Shown here: positions 41,751 through 50,006 of the stretch, piece after piece
Layout of the letters: every line of letters begins with the position of its first letter
Numbering within the stretch: position 1 is the stretch's first letter
NCBI GenBank assembly: GCA_902496335.1
Contig: CABVAO010000003.1
Location: forward strand, 1 to 64,000
Direction: 5' to 3'
Length of the DNA stretch: 64,000 nucleotides
From: an uncultured Collinsella sp.
Lineage (GTDB): Bacteria; Actinomycetota; Coriobacteriia; Coriobacteriales; Coriobacteriaceae
Position numbers and translations under genes: made by a program
The notes under the pieces: model-generated
Told to the model about the DNA's origin: nothing
Databases searched by the model: none
What the model saw: the letters and a program-made list of their open reading frames with translations, nothing else

Positions 41751-41783
41751 AAGCCCGATCTCCCACGGAGGTCGGGCTTTTTG
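41751..41783 (+). terminator. Rho-independent terminator of argS
   Basis: AAGCCCGATCTCC-CAC-GGAGGTCGGGCTT followed by TTT. Confidence 0.9.
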
Positions 41784-41827
41784 CAAACGCCGACGTATTG
41801 ACGAATTTGGAACTGCTGGAAATACGA

Positions 41828-41976
41828 AACTATGCCGGTTTACTACGATGAAATGAGAAATTCCAACCACGCCGGCTTTTCGCAAAAAGTGCAAGGCATC
41901 TACCTGCGGTTTTAGTTCAACAAGTTTCGGAGTGGTCGCGGTTGAGCGATTCATCGTAGTAAACCGCCATAGTTTT
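41828..41976. repeat. 26-bp inverted repeat enclosing ~97 nt (miniature element candidate)
   Basis: AAACTATGCCGGTTTACTAC... at 41828-41853 and the reverse complement, with one mismatch, at 41951-41976. No coding sequence inside. Part of the 526-nt argS-rho gap; the remainder holds the argS terminator and a family-2 fragment at 42024-42058. Confidence 0.6.
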
Positions 41977-42023
41977 GGCGGAGGCAGTCAGATTTGTGGG
42001 TGTTAAACCAAAAAGTGCCCCTT

Positions 42024-42058
42024 TTGACTAGTCGTTTAAGAGCGTTCCCAATGACTAA
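42024..42058. repeat. Family-2 repeat fragment
   Basis: TTGACTAGTCGTTTAAGAGC...AATGACTAAG closely resembles the third element of the cluster at 22623-22656. Confidence 0.6.
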
Positions 42059-42230
42059 GTTGCAGGTGGCGGCGGTTGTGTTACACTAACGCTGCGTATA
42101 TGGCGCAATCATCTCGATACAGATCAATGATGTCCGTCGTTTTGAACGGAACTAGACTGTTTAGCCGCCCTGAAGGTTTATGCAGGGAGCATGTGATCAC
42201 AGGGCTTGAAAAGAAAGTTGAGCAAACACT

Positions 42231-44786
42231 GTGTCTGATCAACAGCAAGAAAACGAAATAACGACGACGCAGGCCGCTCCCGCTGCACCGGTTGTGTCGG
42301 ACCAGGTCGCGGCGCCCGCGCAAGCCTCGGCTCCTAAGACGCCTAAGGCTGCTTCGACGCCTACGCCTTCAGCGGCTGAGAAAGCCGTGCCTGCAACTGG
42401 TGAGGAGGCTGTTCCGGCAAAGCCCAAGCGCACGCGCCGCACGGCCAAGCCTGCCACAGACGGCGAGGAGGTCACCAAGCCCAAGCGCCGTACCACGCGC
42501 ACGACGCGCGCCAAGCGCACCGTTGCAGCTGACTCCTCGGCGCCGATTTCCGATGAGGTCGCGCAGGCACGTGCGTTGGCTCAGATTAGCGAGGCTCAGG
42601 TGGTGCGCGCCCGCCGTCGTGCTGCCGAGCGTGAGGCCGCGGCTCTGACCGAGCTTGCAGCTCCGTCTGTGCCTGAGACGCCTGCCGCCGACCAGCCGAC
42701 CGAGAAGCCGGTACCGCGCACACGCCGACGCACGGCTGCTAAGGCCGAGCAGGTTGCCGATCAGGTAACCCCTGAGCTCACCGAGGCTTCGGTCCGTTCC
42801 GCGGCAGGGGAGGGCGCATCGCCTGCTGAGTCCGCTGCGCCTGTCGAGGCCAGCGAAGTTCCCGTTGTCGATCCGGCTTTGCGCCCGCACCGTCGCGGTC
42901 GCAAGCCCAAGGCCTTCGTCGAGGCAGAGAAGGCCGCAGCCGCAGCTGCAGCCGCTCGGGATGCTGCGGCGACCGCCGAGTCTGCAACCGCCGCCGACGC
43001 GCCCGTCCAGGATGCTACGACTTCCGAGGCCGCTCCCGCCGATGTCGAGCCCGCCGACGTCCGTCCCGGTCGCAGCCGTCGCACTGCTGCTAAGCGCACG
43101 TCCAAGGCCAAGGCTGCCAAGAAGGGTGCATCCGAGGATTCCGCCGAGACGACCGTCGATGCATCGACTGATGCCGCCGAGCCCCAGGACGTTGAACAGC
43201 CTGCGTCCGAGAAGCCCAAGCGCGGTCGCAAGAAGTCCGCTAAGGCCAAGGCGTCCGAGCAGCAGGCCGAGGCCGAGCTGCAGGGCGATTCCAAGGCCGA
43301 GGCCAGCGATGATACTGCGGCTAACGCCGATGCCGCCGCAACCGGTGGCGCCGCGCCCGCCGAGGCCGAAGACGGCGCTCGCCCCAACCGTCGCCAGCAC
43401 AAGCGCAACGACGAGCGCAGCGAGCGCAAGGACGACCGCAACAACGACCGTCGCAACCGCCAGCGCGATCGCAAACAGCGCAACAAGGAGCGCAACGCCG
43501 CCCCCACCGAGCCCACGCTTTCGCGTGAGGAACTTGCGGCCATGAAGGTCGCCGAACTGCGCGAGAAGGCCAAGGAGTTCGAGATTGAGACGACCGGCAA
43601 GAAGAAAGCCGAGCTCGTCGAGGAGATCTACGTCACCGCCGCGAAGGCCGAGGGCTTCCGCGACATCAAGGGCATCCTGCAGATTCGTCCGGACAGCTCC
43701 GGTATCATCCATGCCCACGGTTACATGAAGTCCAACGACGACGCCTTCGTCCCCGCCTACCTCATCCGCTCCGCGCGTCTGCGCACGGGCGACGTCATCG
43801 AGGGCTCGCTTCGTCCTTCGCGCGGCGGCGACAAGCGCGCCGGCCTCGCCAAAATCACGACCGTCAACGGTCTAGACCCCGAGCAGATTCGCAACCGCCC
43901 AAAGTTTGGTGACCTCACCCCGGTCTATCCCAACGAGCCGCTGCGCATGGAGCACGGCAAGGACTCCATTACCGGTCGCGCCATCGACATCGTGTCGCCG
44001 ATTGGCAAGGGTCAGCGTGGCCTGATCGTGTCCCCGCCCAAGGCCGGCAAGACCACGATCCTCAAGAAGATCTGCCAGTCTATCTCGATTAACAACCCCG
44101 AGGTGCACCTCATCTGCTTGCTCGTCGACGAGCGCCCCGAAGAGGTCACCGATATGCAGCGTTCCATCAAGGGCGAGGTTGTGGCGTCGACCTTCGATAT
44201 GCCCGCCGACAACCACACTCGCGTGGCGGAGCTCGTCATCGAGCGCGCCAAGCGCATCGTGGAGCTGGGCGGCGACGTCGTGGTGGTGCTCGACTCCATC
44301 ACGCGTCTTGCCCGCGCCTACAACTTGGCGGCGCCCGCCTCAGGCCGCATCCTTTCGGGCGGCGTCGATTCGGCGGCACTGTATCCTCCCAAGCGCTTCT
44401 TGGGCGCAGCCCGTAATATCGAGAACGGTGGCTCGCTCACCATCCTGGCCTCTGCCCTCATCGACACCGGTTCAAAGATGGACGAGGTCATCTTTGAGGA
44501 GTTCAAGGGCACCGGCAACATGGAGCTCAAGCTCGACCGCGACCTGGCCGACCGCCGCATCTTCCCGGCTATCGACCCCGTTGCCTCCGGTACGCGTAAC
44601 GAGGACCTGTTGGTCGACGAGCAGATGCGTCCGTTTGTCTTTGGTCTACGTCGCATTCTTGCCGGCATGAACAACACCGAGCGCGCGGCCGCATCGTTTA
44701 TCAAGGGTCTTAAGGGCACCAACACCAACCAGGAGTTCCTGGTGCGTTCGGCCAAAAAGCACAGCGACTACGAGCAGACGTTCTAG
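42231..44786 (+). CDS. rho: Transcription termination factor Rho with long disordered N-terminal extension
   Basis: 851 residues from GTG 42231. The C-terminal ~420 residues are a normal Rho hexamer subunit: Rho_N helical domain (MKVAELREKAKEFEIETTGKKKAELVEEIY, ~435-465), an RNA-binding cold-shock-like domain (GILQIRPDSSGIIHAHGYMKSNDDAFVPAYLIR), Walker A SPPKAGKTT (~601-609), Walker B VVVVLDSITRLARAYN, and the Q-loop region GGVDSAALYPPKRFLGAARNIENGGSLT. The first ~430 residues are low complexity, rich in Ala, Glu, Pro, Lys and Arg, with repeated (K/P)xRxRRTA-type basic clusters and an RNDERSERKDDRNNDRRNRQRDRKQRN stretch near the Rho_N boundary. High-GC actinobacteria often have such insertions; this one is about as long as the enzyme core. 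No strong ribosome-binding site precedes the GTG. Confidence 0.94.
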   Translation: MSDQQQENEITTTQAAPAAPVVSDQVAAPAQASAPKTPKAASTPTPSAAEKAVPATGEEAVPAKPKRTRRTAKPATDGEEVTKPKRRTTRTTRAKRTVAADSSAPISDEVAQARALAQISEAQVVRARRRAAEREAAALTELAAPSVPETPAADQPTEKPVPRTRRRTAAKAEQVADQVTPELTEASVRSAAGEGASPAESAAPVEASEVPVVDPALRPHRRGRKPKAFVEAEKAAAAAAAARDAAATAESATAADAPVQDATTSEAAPADVEPADVRPGRSRRTAAKRTSKAKAAKKGASEDSAETTVDASTDAAEPQDVEQPASEKPKRGRKKSAKAKASEQQAEAELQGDSKAEASDDTAANADAAATGGAAPAEAEDGARPNRRQHKRNDERSERKDDRNNDRRNRQRDRKQRNKERNAAPTEPTLSREELAAMKVAELREKAKEFEIETTGKKKAELVEEIYVTAAKAEGFRDIKGILQIRPDSSGIIHAHGYMKSNDDAFVPAYLIRSARLRTGDVIEGSLRPSRGGDKRAGLAKITTVNGLDPEQIRNRPKFGDLTPVYPNEPLRMEHGKDSITGRAIDIVSPIGKGQRGLIVSPPKAGKTTILKKICQSISINNPEVHLICLLVDERPEEVTDMQRSIKGEVVASTFDMPADNHTRVAELVIERAKRIVELGGDVVVVLDSITRLARAYNLAAPASGRILSGGVDSAALYPPKRFLGAARNIENGGSLTILASALIDTGSKMDEVIFEEFKGTGNMELKLDRDLADRRIFPAIDPVASGTRNEDLLVDEQMRPFVFGLRRILAGMNNTERAAASFIKGLKGTNTNQEFLVRSAKKHSDYEQTF

Positions 44787-44823
44787 GTTGTCATCCACAC
44801 GCGGCGATAGTCATCAATGCAAT

Positions 44824-44855
44824 AAAGGGTCGGGGCTTTGAGCCTCGGCCCTTTT
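44824..44855 (+). terminator. Rho-independent terminator after rho
   Basis: AAGGGTCGGGGC-TTTGA-GCCTCGGCCCTT stem with two wobble pairs, followed by TT. Confidence 0.75.
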
Positions 44856-45099
44856 CTATATCGCCGCTTCGCACTTATTTTTAACCATAAGACCGACGAG
44901 CAGCAGGTTTCCCGTTTCAATCCGACATCGTCGCTTGCAATCGACGGGGCGGTTTCGCATAATAGCTTTTAAGCTTCGCGACGGAAAACGCAGATGAAAC
45001 GAACCATATACCGTTGCTTTGGGGCATAGCCCCGCTTCATCTTCTCTCGCGCAGCCAACTGAATGATGCGATTTGGGTGCTGGAAGATGGGGAGAGCTC
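44856..45099. other. Intergenic region after rho
   Basis: No gene or repeat recognised. Promoter for the unknown gene at 45100 presumably lies here; no strong boxes seen. Confidence 0.3.
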
Positions 45100-46500
45100 A
45101 TGGCTTCTTCTGATGCAACACAACGAGCAGTCCTTGCCGGACTTTCGTGCGGGATCGGCCTTGCCGCTCCCGTGGTTATGTATGCCGCGACGCTGCCGTT
45201 TTCGTCGGTGAACGAGACGGTCGTGGCGGGTGCGGTTCCCTTCGCCGTGGGCGCGGTGGCGGGCGTGGGTATCTATGCCGCCTCGCTGGGTATCTCCGAG
45301 TACCGTGCGCAGCGTGAAGAGCGTCTGTTCCAGCCTGATGCCATGGGCGGTGCCGCCAATCTCAATCAGCATCAAAGCGAGTTCAAGACCGCCTCGATTC
45401 CAGCTCAGCAGCAGGATGCGACTCCTTACGCTGCGGCTTCTGCTTCTCAGGCTCAGGCGGAGCAGTCTACCTCGGCATTCCTTTCCGGCCTGACTGGTGC
45501 GTTCCAGCGCCGTCATGCCGATGATGGTGTCCCTACCATCGCTCGAGCCGCAGATGCCATGGACGAGGCCGAGGCTTGGTCCATGATCGACAGTATGCTC
45601 GACGACGATTCGCCGGTGAGCTGCGACCCTGCACACTCGCGCGACGTCTATCAAGTCGCCATCGACGAGCTCACCAACGGCGGGCAGACCGGCTCCTTCA
45701 ATCGCGACGACATCGCCGCCGCGGCACGCGCCGTGTCTGGCTCCCAGGCCGCCCCTGCGGGCAGCACGGCGGCTTTCGTGGCACTCGTCGCCAACGCGGC
45801 AGCCAATAACGCCTACAGCGCTACCTCGGCGGACGCGAACGCTTCTGCCGACAATTCGTACGTTGATGAAGCCATGGCCGCGGACGAGGAGGCCGTTGCC
45901 GCCCGCCGTGCCGCCGAAAGCTCGCTGTGGGGCGCTCCTGCTCAGCAGCAGGCGGCTGAGGCTGCGCCGTACAATGCAAACCTCGCCAGCATGCCTATCA
46001 TCTCCGGTGCCGCGGACATCGATCTCGATGACCTCGATGAGCCTGCAGCCATCACCGCATCGATTGATGCCCAAGATCGCATCGACACCGGCGACCTTCC
46101 GGACGCCTCGCTCGAGGTTGATGTCCCCATGGCCGATTACTCGGGCCACGAGGACATGTGGGCCGCCGCCACCGCGATCCTGGATGAGATTGACGAGCCT
46201 GCTCCTGTTGCAGCCCCCACTCCCGTCGCTGCCCCTCAGCCTGCTGCCCCCGCCTATGTCGGCCGTCACAGCGCTGTGTTCCCCGAGGATACTGCCCGTA
46301 TCTCGCGCGAGAGCATCGAGCGGGCCGAGGCTATTGCCGCCGGCATTATGGAAAACCGTCGTCACGAGCGCGTCAATCAGATCCTCGAGGAAGAGATCGA
46401 GCGCCTGCAGTCCTCTACCGCCAAGCGTACGGGCCGTGCCTATCTGAGCGTTATCGAGGGCGGTACCGCCAGCTTCGCGCCGCTCCGCGCGGAGGCATAA
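45100..46500 (+). CDS. Unknown Ala-rich membrane-anchored protein
   Basis: 466 residues. Two membrane helices lie near the N-terminus (VLAGLSCGIGLAAPVVMYAATLPF and VVAGAVPFAVGAVAGVGIYAASLG), followed by a long cytoplasmic Ala/Asp/Gln-rich region with little predicted order and a C-terminal conserved-looking helical block (SRESIERAEAIAAGIMENRRHERVNQILEEEIERLQSS...LSVIEGG). No family recognised. ATG 45100 follows GGGGAGAG. The stop is 7 nt before the VanZ-like start, so the two are probably co-transcribed. Location between rho and a VanZ-like protein gives no clear function. Confidence 0.8.
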   Translation: MASSDATQRAVLAGLSCGIGLAAPVVMYAATLPFSSVNETVVAGAVPFAVGAVAGVGIYAASLGISEYRAQREERLFQPDAMGGAANLNQHQSEFKTASIPAQQQDATPYAAASASQAQAEQSTSAFLSGLTGAFQRRHADDGVPTIARAADAMDEAEAWSMIDSMLDDDSPVSCDPAHSRDVYQVAIDELTNGGQTGSFNRDDIAAAARAVSGSQAAPAGSTAAFVALVANAAANNAYSATSADANASADNSYVDEAMAADEEAVAARRAAESSLWGAPAQQQAAEAAPYNANLASMPIISGAADIDLDDLDEPAAITASIDAQDRIDTGDLPDASLEVDVPMADYSGHEDMWAAATAILDEIDEPAPVAAPTPVAAPQPAAPAYVGRHSAVFPEDTARISRESIERAEAIAAGIMENRRHERVNQILEEEIERLQSSTAKRTGRAYLSVIEGGTASFAPLRAEA

Positions 46501-46507
46501 CTTCTGC

Positions 46508-46957
46508 ATGGTTAAGATCAATCGAAAATGGGCGGTTGTAACCTGCCTGATGGCGCTCTTGATCTGGGGCAATTCGCTGGTTCCCGGCTCGGGGTCGGGC
46601 TCGCTGAGCCTAACGGTCATGGAAGCTATCCGCGGTTTCCTGCACGGCGTGGGACTTCCATATGAATGGGTGACCAACTTTGTTGTTCGCAAGTGCGCGC
46701 ATTTTACCGAGTATATGGTGCTCGGCATCCTGGCAACGCATGCCTTTGATTTTGAGGGCCGGCGCACCTTTGACGTGCTGCTGCCCACGGCGGTGTTCCT
46801 GCTGCTGATTCCTTCGATCGACGAGACGATTCAGCTCTTTGTGCCGGGACGCGCTGGCATGATCACCGATGTGATGATCGACTGCTGTGGAGCGGCAACG
46901 GGCGTTGTGCTCCGATATCTCTTACGGTGGCTGATGTGCGCCAAAAAAGCCGCCTAG
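46508..46957 (+). CDS. VanZ-like family membrane protein
   Basis: 149 residues, about four membrane helices. VanZ motifs: an N-terminal W-x-N-S segment (IWGNSLVPGSGSG), RKCAHFTEYMVLGILATHAF, SIDETIQLFVPGRAGMITDVMIDCCGAATGVVL. VanZ confers low-level teicoplanin resistance in enterococci; chromosomal homologues have no established role. Last gene of the two-gene unit ended by the terminator at 46943. Confidence 0.9.
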   Translation: MVKINRKWAVVTCLMALLIWGNSLVPGSGSGSLSLTVMEAIRGFLHGVGLPYEWVTNFVVRKCAHFTEYMVLGILATHAFDFEGRRTFDVLLPTAVFLLLIPSIDETIQLFVPGRAGMITDVMIDCCGAATGVVLRYLLRWLMCAKKAA

Positions 46958-46987
46958 GACGTATGTTTGGTCCTAGGCGGCCTTTTT
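46943..46987 (+). terminator. Rho-independent terminator after the VanZ-like gene
   Basis: GCCGCCTAGGAC / GTCCTAGGCGGC stem, followed by TTTTT; AAAAAA on the other side makes it bidirectional, serving also the ROK kinase gene. Confidence 0.9.
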
Positions 46988-47070
46988 AATTTGAGGACTT
47001 ATATGAGGCGTGGTGGCGTCGTTCCGTAGGTCGGATTTGCCGGGCGCGCCACGCCCTGTGGGTGCGTCTG

Positions 47071-47961
47071 CTACTGAAGCGCCTGTGCGCCCAGGGCCAG
47101 GCAGCCCATAATGCCCTGCTTGCCCTCGAGGCTGTTGTTGACGATGTAGTTATCGATGTCGTTGACCTCGGGCGTGACGATATAGCCGTTGAGCATCTCG
47201 GCACACTTTTTGCGTGCGAGCGGCACGATGGGGGTGTGGTCGGCCACACCGCCGCCGATGATGATCTTTTGCGGCGCGTAGCACAGCGTGTAGGTCATGA
47301 GTGCCTGTGCCAGATAGCCGGCGAGCAGGTCCATGGCCTCCGGGTCATCGGCCATGTCTCCGGCGCTCTTGCCATCCCAGCGCTTTTTGACGCCGGGACC
47401 TGCGATGAGGCCCTCGAGGCAGTTGTCGTGGAAGGGGCAGGCGCTATGCTCGCCGATGGTGTCGCGCGGGTCGCGCGTGACCAGGATGTGGCCGGCCTCG
47501 GGATGCATCATGCCGTGCACAAGCTGGCCGCCCGAGAGTACACCAGCGCCCACGCCGGTACCGATGGTCAGATACACAACGTCAGTGAGGCCCTGGGCGC
47601 AACCAAAGGTGACCTCGCCCAGGCAGGCGACGTTGACGTCGGTGTCGTAGCCGCAGGGGATATTGAGCTCGTTTTGGATAGTGCCCAGCAGGTCAAAGTA
47701 GCGCCATGCCGTTTTGGGCGTCTCCAGGATCTTGCCGTATTGGGGCGAGGCAGGGTTGACTGCGGTGGGGCCAAAGGCGCCGATGCCCAGCGCGGCGATG
47801 CCCTTGTCGGCAAACCATGCGTTGACGGCCTCAACGGTCTCCTGCGGGGTCGTGGTCGCGATCTGCTCACGCTCCAGGACCGTACCGTCTGCATAGCCCG
47901 TGGCGCAGACCATCTTGGTGCCGCCGGCCTCGAGCGCTCCGATAAGCTGCTGTTCTGCCAT
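47071..47961 (-). CDS. ROK-family sugar kinase (fructokinase-like)
   Basis: 296 residues. ROK fold with N-terminal ATP motif GALEAGGTKMVCATG, GIGAFGPTAVNP, DTDVNVACLGEVTFG, LTIGTGVGAGVLSGGQLVHG and the zinc-binding motif GHILVTRDPRDTIGEHSACPFHDNCLEGLIAGPG. The CPFHxNCLEGL form is that of bacterial fructokinases (ScrK/YdhR type), so fructose is the likely substrate. No sucrose genes adjoin. Single-gene unit with an upstream region shared with nothing. Confidence 0.9.
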   Translation of the reverse strand: MAEQQLIGALEAGGTKMVCATGYADGTVLEREQIATTTPQETVEAVNAWFADKGIAALGIGAFGPTAVNPASPQYGKILETPKTAWRYFDLLGTIQNELNIPCGYDTDVNVACLGEVTFGCAQGLTDVVYLTIGTGVGAGVLSGGQLVHGMMHPEAGHILVTRDPRDTIGEHSACPFHDNCLEGLIAGPGVKKRWDGKSAGDMADDPEAMDLLAGYLAQALMTYTLCYAPQKIIIGGGVADHTPIVPLARKKCAEMLNGYIVTPEVNDIDNYIVNNSLEGKQGIMGCLALGAQALQ

Positions 47962-48036
47962 AGTATTCCTCTCTCTGGGACGAGTTGCTCCGTGACTAAA
48001 GTATAGGGCTCTAAACTATTTAAGAAAGCGTTATAA

Positions 48037-48077
48037 AAAGAAGCCTCGCAACGCGGCGGGCGGTGCGAGGCTTCTTT
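48037..48077 (-). terminator. Terminator of the aminotransferase gene
   Basis: AAAGAAGCCTCGCA (48037-48050) pairs with TGCGAGGCTTCTTT (48064-48077); T-runs at the minus-strand end (CTTTTTATAA). Confidence 0.85.
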
Positions 48078-48102
48078 GGTTGCTTTAGTTGCTGGGCCGT
48101 CC

Positions 48103-49284
48103 TTACCCGCGCGGCTTGATTTTATCACGTAGTGACTTGAGGTTCTCCAGCGCCGCGTTAAGCGTCTCGTCTCGCTTGGCAAAGTGGAAACGAATCAGAT
48201 GGTTGACGGGCTCGCGGAAGAAGCTCGAGCCGGGCACGGCGCCCACGCCCACCTTAGACGCGAGATCCTCGCAGAATTCGAGGTCGCTGTCATAGCCAAA
48301 CTCAGAGATGTCCATCATGACGTAGTAAGCGCCCTGCGGCACGTTGTGCTCAAGACCGATGCTATCGAGCCCCTGGCAGAACAGGTCGCGCTTGGCGGTA
48401 TAGAGGTCGAGGACCTCCTGGTAATAGCTGTCGTCGAAGTTGAGGGCGGTGACGACAGCTTCCTGCAGGGGAGCGGCGGCACCCACGGTGAGGAAGTCGT
48501 GGACCTTCTTGATGCGCTCGGTGATCTGGGCCGGGGCAATGGTGTAGCCCAGACGCCAGCCGGTGATGGAGTACGTCTTAGACAGCGAACTGCAGCTGAT
48601 GGTGCGCTCGAACATGCCGGGCAGCGTGGCCATATAGACGTGCTCGTGGGGCGCGTAGACGATGTGCTCGTATACCTCGTCGGTGATGCAGTAGGAGTCG
48701 TACTTTTTGCAGAGGTCGGCGATAAAGGTGAGCTCCTCGCGCGTAAAGACCTTGCCACAGGGGTTGGAAGGGTTGCACAGGACGATGGCCTTGGGATCGT
48801 TGTCGCGGAAGGCCGCCTCGAGCACCTCGCGGTCAAAGTCGAATGTGGGCGGGTTGAGCGGCACGTAGATGGGCTCGGCACCCGAAAGGATCGTGTCGGC
48901 GCCGTAGTTCTCGTAGAACGGCGAGAAGATGACGACCTTATCGCCGGGGTTCGTGACCGTCATCATGGCGGCCATCATGGCCTCGGTGGAGCCGCAGGTG
49001 ACTACGATATTCTCGTTGGGGTTCACCGGCATGCCCATAAAGTGCTCCTGTTTGGCGGCGAGCGCCTCGCGCATGGCCTGGGAGCCCCAGGTGATGGAGT
49101 ACTGGTGATAGAGCGGCTTGGGGTCGCTGGCGATGGTGCTGAGGCTATCGAGCAACTGCGCTGGGGGATCGAAGTCAGGGAAGCCCTGCGACAGGTTGAC
49201 GGCGCCATACTTGTTGGAGATGCGTGTCATGCGGCGGATGACCGAATCGGTAAATCTTGCCGTGCGGTTGGAGAGTTCTTTCAT
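48103..49284 (-). CDS. PLP-dependent aminotransferase, class I (AspC/methionine-type)
   Basis: 393 residues. Fold-type I motifs: NLSQGFPDFDPP near the N-terminus, VVTCGSTEAMMAAMMTV, NPSNPCGKVFTREEL, YCITDEVYEHIVY and the PLP lysine in SSLSKTYSITGWRLGY. The SQGFPDF start is typical of the KAT/YbdL-like methionine or kynurenine aminotransferases and of PatA-type enzymes; precise amino acid not decidable. Has its own terminator; faces the tRNA cluster. Confidence 0.9.
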   Translation of the reverse strand: MKELSNRTARFTDSVIRRMTRISNKYGAVNLSQGFPDFDPPAQLLDSLSTIASDPKPLYHQYSITWGSQAMREALAAKQEHFMGMPVNPNENIVVTCGSTEAMMAAMMTVTNPGDKVVIFSPFYENYGADTILSGAEPIYVPLNPPTFDFDREVLEAAFRDNDPKAIVLCNPSNPCGKVFTREELTFIADLCKKYDSYCITDEVYEHIVYAPHEHVYMATLPGMFERTISCSSLSKTYSITGWRLGYTIAPAQITERIKKVHDFLTVGAAAPLQEAVVTALNFDDSYYQEVLDLYTAKRDLFCQGLDSIGLEHNVPQGAYYVMMDISEFGYDSDLEFCEDLASKVGVGAVPGSSFFREPVNHLIRFHFAKRDETLNAALENLKSLRDKIKPRG

Positions 49285-49394
49285 GACGGTCCTTTCGAGG
49301 ATTTGCAGTGGGGCAAGTTTACTCCTATGAAACCGGTGGGATTTACTCGAAATGGTCTCGAAAAACTCTTTTCAAAATTCTTGAAAATTGGGGC

Positions 49395-49423
49395 TTGCAT
49401 CGCGTGGCGTTCCTTGCAATAAT
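49395..49423 (+). promoter_or_regulatory. Promoter of the tRNA cluster
   Basis: TTGCAT (49395-49400), 17-nt spacer, AATAAT (49418-49423), 27 nt before tRNA-His. Confidence 0.55.
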
Positions 49424-49449
49424 AGTCGAGCGCGAAGCGCACAGGACAC

Positions 49450-49524
49450 GGTGGGTGTAGCTCAGTTGGCTAGAGCGACGGGTTGTGGTCCCGTAGGTCG
49501 AGGGTTCGAGTCCCTTTACCCACC
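49450..49524 (+). tRNA. tRNA-His (anticodon GTG)
   Basis: Acceptor GTGGGTG/TACCCAC, anticodon stem-loop ACGGG-TTGTGGT-CCCGT, T-arm GAGGG-TTCGAGT-CCCTT. The G at 49450 supplies the -1 position typical of tRNA-His, opposite C at 49524. Confidence 0.95.
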
Positions 49525-49549
49525 CCAGTTCTTGCTTCGTGTTGATATC

Positions 49550-49625
49550 GGGTCGTTAGCTCAGTTGGTAGAGCAGGGGACTCTTAATCCCAAGGTCCAG
49601 GGTTCGACCCCCTGACGGCCCACCA
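49550..49625 (+). tRNA. tRNA-Lys (anticodon CTT), copy 1
   Basis: GGGTCGT/ACGGCCC acceptor, GGGGA-CTCTTAA-TCCCA anticodon arm, CAGGG-TTCGACC-CCCTG T-arm, CCA encoded. Confidence 0.95.
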
Positions 49626-49639
49626 CACGATATCTCCTC

Positions 49640-49663
49640 TAAAGTCCGCCACAACGGACTTTA
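49640..49663 (+). terminator. Small hairpin between the two tRNA-Lys genes
   Basis: TAAAGTCCG / CGGACTTTA stem; weak T-run. Confidence 0.5.
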
Positions 49664-49668
49664 GCTTT

Positions 49669-49744
49669 GGGTCGTTAGCTCAGTTGGTAGAGCAGGGGAC
49701 TCTTAATCCCAAGGTCCAGGGTTCGACCCCCTGACGGCCCACCA
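49669..49744 (+). tRNA. tRNA-Lys (anticodon CTT), copy 2
   Basis: Identical in the tRNA body to copy 1, CCA encoded. Its 3' end starts an 87-bp direct repeat that recurs at 49903. Confidence 0.95.
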
Positions 49745-49989
49745 AAGCAAGTTAAGACGGTCAACTTCGGTTGGCCGTCTTTTTTGTTGACCTTGCATGG
49801 GGTCGAACCCGAAAGGGCGCGGAGCTGAGGAAACGCGTAAGCGTTTGCCAGCGCAGCGCGCAAGGCGCCTTGGCGCCGCAGCGGCCGCCTGCGCAGCAGG
49901 CTGACCCCCTGAGGGCCCGCCAAAGCAAGTTAAGACGGCCAACTTTCGTTGACCGTCTTTTTTGCTGACCTCGCATGGGGTCGAACCCG
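49725..49989. repeat. 87-bp direct repeat of the tRNA-Lys 3' end plus terminator (att-like)
   Basis: Unit one 49725-49811 and unit two 49903-49989 are the same length with about 8 mismatches. Each starts with the last ~20 nt of the tRNA-Lys (GACCCCCTGACGGCCC / GACCCCCTGAGGGCCC) and contains a terminator (AAGACGG...CCGTCTTTTTT) and GCATGGGGTCGAACCCG. The 91 nt between are GC-rich with several small hairpins. Duplication of a tRNA 3' end is the usual mark of site-specific integration; no integrase is present. Confidence 0.7.
49751..49786 (+). terminator. Rho-independent terminator of the tRNA cluster
   Basis: AAGACGGTCAAC-TTCG-GTTGGCCGTCTT followed by TTTT; a diverged second copy lies in unit two at about 49930-49962. 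Confidence 0.85.
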
Positions 49990-50006
49990 TCGGTGCACAG
50001 CTGCTT

